Source: Streptomyces albus subsp. albus
Lineage (GTDB): Bacteria > Actinomycetota > Actinomycetes > Streptomycetales > Streptomycetaceae
DNA: 64,000 bases
Direction of reading: 5' to 3'
Assembly: GCF_000719865.1 (NCBI RefSeq)
Contig: NZ_JOID01000013.1
Span: forward strand, 62,001 to 126,000
The stretch's first letter is position 1. Each line of letters opens with the position of its first letter. A program made the position numbers and the translations under genes. This document shows, one piece after another, positions 55,883-64,000 of this stretch. The notes under the pieces are model-generated. The model worked only from the letters and a program-made list of their open reading frames with translations, ran no database searches and was not told the DNA's origin.

Positions 55883-57981
55883 GCTCGCTGCCCCCGTATC
55901 CCCGGCGGCAGGGAAGCCGCCGGCTCGTCCTCTTCCATCATCTCTCCGGTCGCGGTGTTCACCGCGGGAGTGGCCGGTGCCGCGGCGGCGAGGGCCGCGG
56001 CGACCTGCTCGGCCGTCCGGCGGCCGATGCCCGGAACCTCGCAGATCTGTTCGATCGTGGCGGCCCGGAGCCGTTTCACGGAGCCGAAGTGCTTCAGCAG
56101 GGCCTTGCGGCGGGTCTCGCCCAGCCCGGGTACCTCGGAGAGCGGCCCGGCACGCAGGCTCTTGCCCCGTTTGCTGCGCTGGTAGGCGATGGCGAAACGG
56201 TGTGCCTCGTCACGGACCCGCTGCAGGAGGTAGAGGCCCTCGCTGGTGCGGGGCAGGACGACGGGGTCGTCCTCGCCGGGCAGCCAGACTTCTTCCAGGC
56301 GCTTGGCGAGACCGCAGACGGCGACGTCGTCGATGCCGAGCTCGTCCAGGGCGCGCCGGGCCGCCGCGACCTGCGGCTGCCCGCCGTCGACCACGACGAG
56401 CTGCGGCGGGTAGGCGAAGCGGCGGGGCCGGCCGGTCTCCGGGTCCACGGGGCCGCCGGGGAGACCGGGCTCCGGAGCCGTCCCGTCCTCCGCCGCGCCG
56501 TTCGCCTCCGCACCGTCCGCCGCGTCCACGCCCTCCCCGCCGGGGCCGTTCCCCGTCTCCTCGTCCCACTCGCCGGTCGCCATCTTCTCGCGCAGATAGC
56601 GGCGGAAGCGGCGGCCGACCACCTCGTGCATGGAACGGACGTCGTCCTGGCCGGCGAAGCTCTTGATCTGGAAACGGCGGTACTCGCTCTTACGGGCGAG
56701 CCCGTCCTCGAAGACCACCATGGAGGCCACGACGTCCTCGCCCTGGAGGTGGGAGATGTCGAAGCACTCGATGCGCAGCGGTACGGAGTCCAGGCCGAGC
56801 GCCTCCGAGATCTCCTCCAGGGCGCGGGAGCGGGTGGTGAGGTCGGAGGCGCGCTTCGTCTTGTGGAGGACGAGCGCCTGCTGGGCGTTGCGCCGCACCG
56901 TCGCCATCAGGTCCTTCTTGTCGCCGCGCTGGGGTATCCGCAGGTCGACGCGGGAGCCGCGGCGTCCGGCGAGCCAGTGGGCGAGCGGCTCGACGGGGTC
57001 GGGCAGGGCCGGGACCAGCACTTCGCGGGGGACGCCCTCGCCGCTCTCCTCCCCGTAGAGCTGCTGCAGGGCGTGCTCGACGAGGCCGGCGGTGTCCACG
57101 GCCTCGACCTTGTCGGTGACCCAGCCGCGCTGGCCGCGCACCCGGCCGCCCCGGACGTGGAAGATCTGGACGGCCGCCTCCAGCTCGTCCTCGGCGACGG
57201 CGATCAGGTCGGCGTCGGTGGCGTCCGCGAGGACGACGGCGTTCTTCTCCATGGCCCGGCGGAGCGCCTCGATGTCGTCGCGGAGACGGGCGGCCCGCTC
57301 GTACTCCATCTCCTCGGCGGCCTCGCGCATCCGCCGCTCCAGACGCTGGAGATAGGCGCCGGTGCGGCCGGCCATGAAGTCGCAGAAGTCCTCGGCCAGG
57401 TCGCGGTGTTCCTCCGCGCTCACCCGGCCGACGCAGGGGGCCGAGCACTTGCCGATGTAGCCGAGGAGACAGGGGCGGCCGATCTGCGCGGAGCGCTTGA
57501 ACACTCCGGCGGAGCAGGTCCGCACCGGGAAGACCCGCAGCATCAGGTCGACGGTCTCGCGGATCGCCCAGGCGTGGGCGTACGGGCCGAAGTAGCGCAC
57601 GCCCTTCCGCTTGGGGCCGCGCATCACCTGGACGCGGGGGAACTCCTCGTTCATCGTCACCGCGAGGGACGGATAGCTCTTGTCGTCGCGGTACTTGACG
57701 TTGAAGCGGGGGTCGAATTCCTTGATCCAGGAGTACTCGAGCTGGAGGGCCTCGACCTCGGTGGATACCACCGTCCACTCCACCGACGCCGCGGTGGTGA
57801 CCATGGTGCGGGTGCGCGGGTGGAGGCCCGCCAGGTCCTGGAAGTAGGAGGAGAGCCGCTGGCGGAGGCTCTTCGCCTTGCCGACGTAGATCACGCGGCG
57901 GTGCTCGTCACGGAACTTGTAGACCCCGGGCGAGTCGGGGATCTGACCCGGCTTGGGCCGGTAACTGCTGGGGTCTGCCAT
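55879..57981 (-). CDS. uvrC: Excinuclease ABC subunit C
   Basis: 700 residues, makes both incisions in nucleotide excision repair. Domains in order: GIY-YIG nuclease ([20 protein letters not shown], about 15-95), Cys-rich linker ([20 protein letters not shown]), UVR motif region ([20 protein letters not shown], about 215), RNase H-like nuclease ([20 protein letters not shown] and [12 protein letters not shown]), and C-terminal helix-hairpin-helix ([20 protein letters not shown]). A low-complexity Gly/Ala/Asp insertion of about 55 residues interrupts the nuclease domain near residue 480. First gene of the uvrC-rapZ-yvcK-whiA operon. Confidence 0.96.
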   Translation of the reverse strand: MADPSSYRPKPGQIPDSPGVYKFRDEHRRVIYVGKAKSLRQRLSSYFQDLAGLHPRTRTMVTTAASVEWTVVSTEVEALQLEYSWIKEFDPRFNVKYRDDKSYPSLAVTMNEEFPRVQVMRGPKRKGVRYFGPYAHAWAIRETVDLMLRVFPVRTCSAGVFKRSAQIGRPCLLGYIGKCSAPCVGRVSAEEHRDLAEDFCDFMAGRTGAYLQRLERRMREAAEEMEYERAARLRDDIEALRRAMEKNAVVLADATDADLIAVAEDELEAAVQIFHVRGGRVRGQRGWVTDKVEAVDTAGLVEHALQQLYGEESGEGVPREVLVPALPDPVEPLAHWLAGRRGSRVDLRIPQRGDKKDLMATVRRNAQQALVLHKTKRASDLTTRSRALEEISEALGLDSVPLRIECFDISHLQGEDVVASMVVFEDGLARKSEYRRFQIKSFAGQDDVRSMHEVVGRRFRRYLREKMATGEWDEETGNGPGGEGVDAADGAEANGAAEDGTAPEPGLPGGPVDPETGRPRRFAYPPQLVVVDGGQPQVAAARRALDELGIDDVAVCGLAKRLEEVWLPGEDDPVVLPRTSEGLYLLQRVRDEAHRFAIAYQRSKRGKSLRAGPLSEVPGLGETRRKALLKHFGSVKRLRAATIEQICEVPGIGRRTAEQVAAALAAAAPATPAVNTATGEMMEEDEPAASLPPGIRGQRA

Positions 57982-58226
57982 GGCTCCACCCTACTGGCGC
58001 GGTAGGACAGCGACACCGGTTCCCGCCCCGGCCGACGAGCCGTCGACGGCGGTCTTTCCCGGGCTTCCGGGGGGTGTTGACGGCTGTTGACGGCGGCACG
58101 ACGGCGGGGCCCCCGCGCGGCCGCCGCCCCGGCTCCGGCCCGGCCGCGGGCCCTGCGGCAAAAGGCCCTCCACCGGGCCCTGCCGCCGGTCGCCGTCCCG
58201 GTCGTCCCGGTAGTACCGGGCCGCGG

Positions 58227-58658
58227 TCAGGCGTCTCCGCCGGCCACCAGCCTGCCGTCCTTCACCGAGACCGGGACGGCGGGCAGCGCCTTGGTGGCCG
58301 GGCCGCGCAGCACCTTGCCCGTCTGGGTGTCGAAGCGGCTGCCGTGGCAGGCGCAGTCCGCGCCGGTGCCCTCGACGGCGCTCAGCACACAGCGCTGGTG
58401 GGTGCAGACGGCGCTGAACGCCTGGTACTCGTCCTCCGCCGGCCGGCTGACGAGCACCCGCTGCTCGCGGTAGAGCCTGGCGCCACCCACCGGCACCTCG
58501 TCGGCGGCCCCCAGGTCGACCGGCGCGGAGGGGGTCTCCTCGCCGCCGCCCCCGGCGTCGCCGCCCTCGCCGCACGCCGCGAGCCCGGCTCCGGCGGCGC
58601 CGGCGAGCGCGACCCCGCGGAGCAGGGTGCGGCGGGAGGCTGCGGGCTGGCTGGTCAT
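58227..58658 (-). CDS. Exported Rieske [2Fe-2S] lipoprotein (Tat)
   Basis: 143 residues. A Tat-like signal (SRRTLLRGVALAGAAGAGLA) ends in a lipobox LAAC with Cys29, so the protein is probably exported folded with its cluster and anchored outside. The Rieske domain shows C85-T-H87-Q-R-C90 and C102-A-C104-H105-G-S: ligands C85/H87 and C102/H105, with C90/C104 able to form the stabilising disulfide. A Gly/Glu-rich spacer (about 30-45) separates anchor and domain. ATG at 58658 has GGGGG close upstream. It is a single gene, not next to a cytochrome bc complex, so its redox partner is unknown. Confidence 0.9.
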   Translation of the reverse strand: MTSQPAASRRTLLRGVALAGAAGAGLAACGEGGDAGGGGEETPSAPVDLGAADEVPVGGARLYREQRVLVSRPAEDEYQAFSAVCTHQRCVLSAVEGTGADCACHGSRFDTQTGKVLRGPATKALPAVPVSVKDGRLVAGGDA

Positions 58659-58893
58659 GGGGACCCCCTGGTCGGAGCGTGGTACGGGGGCACCGCCGCC
58701 GGTACGGAGCGGACCGGGCCGGTGGTCGGGCGCCGCTCGTGGCGGACGGATGCCGCTGTGTCCGAACCCTACCGGCGGCCCGTCGGCGCCGCCGGGCGCC
58801 CCGCCCCTCGCCCGGGCACGGCATCGCGCGGGCGGGGTCCCGCACGGGGTGGGGCCGTGGACGCCCCGCCCCGTGCGGGCCAGGATGGGACGC

Positions 58894-59856
58894 GTGATCG
58901 TCGTAGCCGGTGAAGCCCTGATCGACCTCGTGCCGTCCGCCGCCGAGGGGTTGGCCTCCGCCGAGGGGTTGGCCCCCGCCGCGCAGCCGGCGCCCGGCGG
59001 ACTGCCCGCCCTGCTCCCCCGGCTCGGGGGCGGGCCGTTCAACACCGCCCTGGCGCTGGGCCGGCTCGGTGCGCGGGCCGCGTTCTGCTCGCGGGTGTCC
59101 TCGGACCGGTTCGGCACGGAACTGCTGCGCGCCCTGCGCGCGGACGGCGTGGACACCGCCCTGGTGCAGCGCGGTCCGGAGCCCACGACGCTCGCGGTCG
59201 CCGAGATCGGCGCGGACGGGTCGGCGGGCTACCGCTTCTACGCGGAGGGCACGGCCGACCGCCTGTTCGCGCTGCCCGGGCCTCTGCCCGCGGAGACGCG
59301 GGCCTTGTCGCTGGGCACCTGCTCGCTGGTGCTGGAGCCCGGGGCGAGTGCGTACGAGGCGCTGCTGCGCCGGGAGGCTGCGCGCGGCGTCCTCACGGCG
59401 CTGGATCCCAACGTCCGGGCGGATCTGATCCCCGACGCGGAGGCCTACCGTGCGCGGTTCCGGGCCTGGCTGCCCTCGGTCGGACTGCTGAAGATGTCGG
59501 TGGAGGACGCGGAGTGGCTCGGCGGGGACCCGCGGGCGTGGCTGGCGGCGGGCCCGGACGCCGTGGTGCTGACCCGTGGCGGGGAGGGGCTGACGGCCCT
59601 GACCCGGGACGGCGAGTGGTCGGTGCCGGCCGAGCCCGTCGAGGTGGTGGACACGATCGGCGCGGGCGACACCGTGAACGCCGCGCTGCTGCACCGGCTG
59701 GCCGCGCACGGTGCCCTGGTCCCGGCCGGCCCGCGGCGGCTCACCGGCGAGGAGTGGCGGGACGTCCTGGCGTACGCCTCCCGAGCGGCGGCCCTCACCT
59801 GCTCGCGGGCGGGCGCCCGGCCGCCGTACGCCGGGGAGCTCGCCGAACGGCCCTGA
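58894..59856 (+). CDS. PfkB-family carbohydrate kinase
   Basis: 320 residues, ribokinase fold. N-terminal VIVVAGEALIDLVP, substrate region GGGPFNTALALGRLGARAAF, and the catalytic C-terminal motif VDTIGAGDTVNAALLHRL with the base Asp. It most resembles fructokinase/2-keto-3-deoxygluconate-type kinases; substrate not decidable. GTG at 58894 is favoured over ATG at 58885 because AGGA lies about 8 nt upstream. An 18-bp tandem duplication in the early coding region repeats the residues AEGLA. Convergent with uvrA. Confidence 0.88.
   Translation: MIVVAGEALIDLVPSAAEGLASAEGLAPAAQPAPGGLPALLPRLGGGPFNTALALGRLGARAAFCSRVSSDRFGTELLRALRADGVDTALVQRGPEPTTLAVAEIGADGSAGYRFYAEGTADRLFALPGPLPAETRALSLGTCSLVLEPGASAYEALLRREAARGVLTALDPNVRADLIPDAEAYRARFRAWLPSVGLLKMSVEDAEWLGGDPRAWLAAGPDAVVLTRGGEGLTALTRDGEWSVPAEPVEVVDTIGAGDTVNAALLHRLAAHGALVPAGPRRLTGEEWRDVLAYASRAAALTCSRAGARPPYAGELAERP
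58942..58977. repeat. 18-bp tandem duplication inside the PfkB-family gene
   Basis: gccgaggggttggcctcc (58942-58959) is followed directly by a copy differing at one base. Length is a multiple of three, so the reading frame is kept and a six-residue segment is duplicated. Confidence 0.75.
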
Positions 59857-60007
59857 GCCCCGGCGCCGGCCCCGGCCGTCCCGGTCGTGGCATCGACGCG
59901 GCCCTGGCATCGGCACCTGCACCGGCCCGGCGGTGGCCCAGCGGTGGGACCGTCCGGGCGCCGCGCACGTCCGGACGCGGGAGACGCCGGGCGGGCACGA
60001 CGCGGGA

Positions 60008-60056
60008 GGCGCCCCGCCCCGATCCGCGCGGAGAGCGCGGGCCGGGGCGGGGCGCC
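60008..60056. terminator. Bidirectional terminator between the PfkB gene and uvrA
   Basis: GGCGCCCCGCCCCG (60008-60021) pairs perfectly with CGGGGCGGGGCGCC (60043-60056); the loop can itself fold (GCGCG / CGCGC-like). Located between convergent genes, about 40 bp before the uvrA stop. Confidence 0.75.
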
Positions 60057-60095
60057 CGCCGTCATCCCGGCGGCGGGCCTACCGCACGGCCGTCG

Positions 60096-63008
<2,913 letters not shown>

Positions 63009-63257
63009 GCCGGTCGGCACCTTTCTTGAGAAAGCGACGGGGGTGCGGTGCGGAGCCCCGGACCCAGAGTATGAGGCGTGCCACGGCGGTGTCCCGGCAA
63101 TGGGACACGGCTTCGGGCCCAGCCCGAGCCTATCGCACGCATTTTCGATTTACGTTCTCTTCCGCTCTCCTCCTGCCGTCCCGTCCGCCGCCCTCCCCCG
63201 CTTCCGCCGGCGGCTCGATCTCGACGATGCCCCGTCTCGCGACGATAGCGTCGGGGT

Positions 63258-63986
63258 ATGACAACCGATCTCGCCCGCGATCTCGCGGCAGTGCGCGACG
63301 CCACGGAACGGCTGCTCGCCGCAGCCGGCGGACTGGACGACGCGGCCGTGGCCGAACCGTCCCGGCTGCCGGGCTGGACCCGCGGCCATGTGCTGACCCA
63401 TCTGGCGCGCAACGCCGACGCGCTCGTCAACGTGCTCACCTCCGCCCGCACCGGCGAGCGCATTCCCATGTACGCGGACGAGAAGGCACGGGACGCCGCG
63501 ATCGAGGAGGGGGCCGGCCGGCCGCTCGCCGTCCAGCTCGACGACCTGGAGGAGAGTTCTTCCCGATTCAACGACACGGCGGCCTCGCTTCATTCCGAAC
63601 ACTGGTCCCGCACCGTGGAGCTCCGCGGCGGGGTGACCGGTCTCACCGCGGCCATGCCCTTCCGGCGGCTCGCGGAGGTCGAGCTGCACCACGTCGATCT
63701 GGGCATCGGCTACGAGATGACCGACCTGCCGGCCTTCTTCACCGGTGAGCAGTTGGCATTCGTCGCCGGTGAGCGTTTCGCGGACCGCGAGGACGTGCCG
63801 GCGCTGTTGATCGCCGCCGGCGGCGAACACGGCGGGCAGGATTGGCGCACCGGGCGGCCCGGCGGGAAGCCCGTGCGGGTTTCCGGCTCCCCCGCGGCCC
63901 TGCTGGGCTGGCTCACCGGGCGCGAGGCGGGCACGGGACTCGACGCGGGCGGCTCCGCTCTTCCCTCCCTGCCCCCACTAGGCTGA
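63258..63986 (+). CDS. Maleylpyruvate isomerase-family mycothiol-dependent enzyme
   Basis: 242 residues. DinB-like four-helix N-terminal domain ([20 protein letters not shown] with a metal-site His) and second metal motif [16 protein letters not shown], followed by an MDMPI C-terminal domain ending [16 protein letters not shown]. These proteins use mycothiol as cofactor in isomerisation or conjugation; the true substrate here is unknown. ATG at 63258. It is divergent from uvrA and followed after 4 bp by the start of another gene, so it is probably first in an operon continuing past the window. Confidence 0.88.
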   Translation: MTTDLARDLAAVRDATERLLAAAGGLDDAAVAEPSRLPGWTRGHVLTHLARNADALVNVLTSARTGERIPMYADEKARDAAIEEGAGRPLAVQLDDLEESSSRFNDTAASLHSEHWSRTVELRGGVTGLTAAMPFRRLAEVELHHVDLGIGYEMTDLPAFFTGEQLAFVAGERFADREDVPALLIAAGGEHGGQDWRTGRPGGKPVRVSGSPAALLGWLTGREAGTGLDAGGSALPSLPPLG

Positions 63987-63990
63987 TCCC

Positions 63991-64000
63991 ATGACGTACA
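63991..64000 (+). CDS. Possible start of the next gene (partial, runs off window)
   Basis: ATG ACG TAC at the very end of the window, 4 bp after the stop of the isomerase-family gene. Only three codons are visible (MTY). The close spacing suggests a downstream operon partner, but nothing more can be said from the sequence. Confidence 0.35.

Overview
The window is about 70+% GC, uses GTG and TTG starts freely, has tightly overlapping operons (ATGA/GTGA junctions), and carries actinobacterial marker genes (rbpA, whiA, opcA, an actinobacterial suf operon, a mycothiol-dependent isomerase-family gene). Together with the gene order suf - ABC exporter - ctaA/ctaB - tkt/tal/zwf/opcA/pgl - pgi - rbpA - secG/tpiA/pgk/gap - whiA/yvcK/rapZ/uvrC - uvrA, this points to a Streptomyces or close relative, chromosomal core region. 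No rRNA, tRNA, CRISPR array, insertion sequence or phage gene was recognised.

Region 1 (1-11.4 kb) is an accessory sugar-acid module. A minus-strand operon encodes a CUT1-type sugar importer (two permeases, a Gfo/Idh/MocA oxidoreductase, a solute-binding lipoprotein, then the start of a secreted protein running off the left edge) without its own ATPase. A second minus-strand group encodes a 402-residue protein of unknown function with glycosidase-like features, a GntR/FCD regulator, a DHDPS-family lyase/dehydratase and an IlvD/Edd dehydratase. A divergent gene encodes a clear uronate dehydrogenase. Together they suggest import and oxidative degradation of a uronic acid or uronate-containing oligosaccharide. 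A 12-bp LacI-type operator core is identical upstream of the importer and of the uronate dehydrogenase, suggesting co-regulation by a repressor outside the window.

Region 2 (11.4-21.5 kb) holds loosely linked genes: a NUDIX hydrolase, a double TerD-domain protein, a Tat-exported PhoX-type phosphatase, a HEAT-like protein of unknown function, a secreted EEP-family nuclease/phosphatase, a YcxB-like membrane protein and dapD.

Region 3 (21.7-38 kb) is the sufR-B-D-(Rieske)-C-S-U-T iron-sulfur operon, a divergent ABC-2 exporter pair and the heme A genes ctaA and ctaB. Between exporter and ctaA sits a three-gene signalling module: a STAS anti-anti-sigma-like protein, a PAS/GAF/SpoIIE phosphatase, and a free-standing cobalamin-binding protein with the W-x9-EH signature of CarH-type B12 photoreceptors. 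This looks like a light/B12-controlled partner-switching input and is one of the two most interesting parts of the window.

Region 4 (38-64 kb) is central metabolism and housekeeping: tkt-tal-zwf-opcA-pgl (oxidative and non-oxidative pentose phosphate pathway) converging on pgi, an MFS exporter, rbpA, secG, tpiA, pgk, gap, then uvrC-rapZ-yvcK-whiA as one overlapping operon, a Rieske lipoprotein, a PfkB-type sugar kinase, uvrA and a mycothiol-dependent isomerase-family protein. Several perfect GC-rich hairpins mark convergent gene ends, and one separates gap from pgk.
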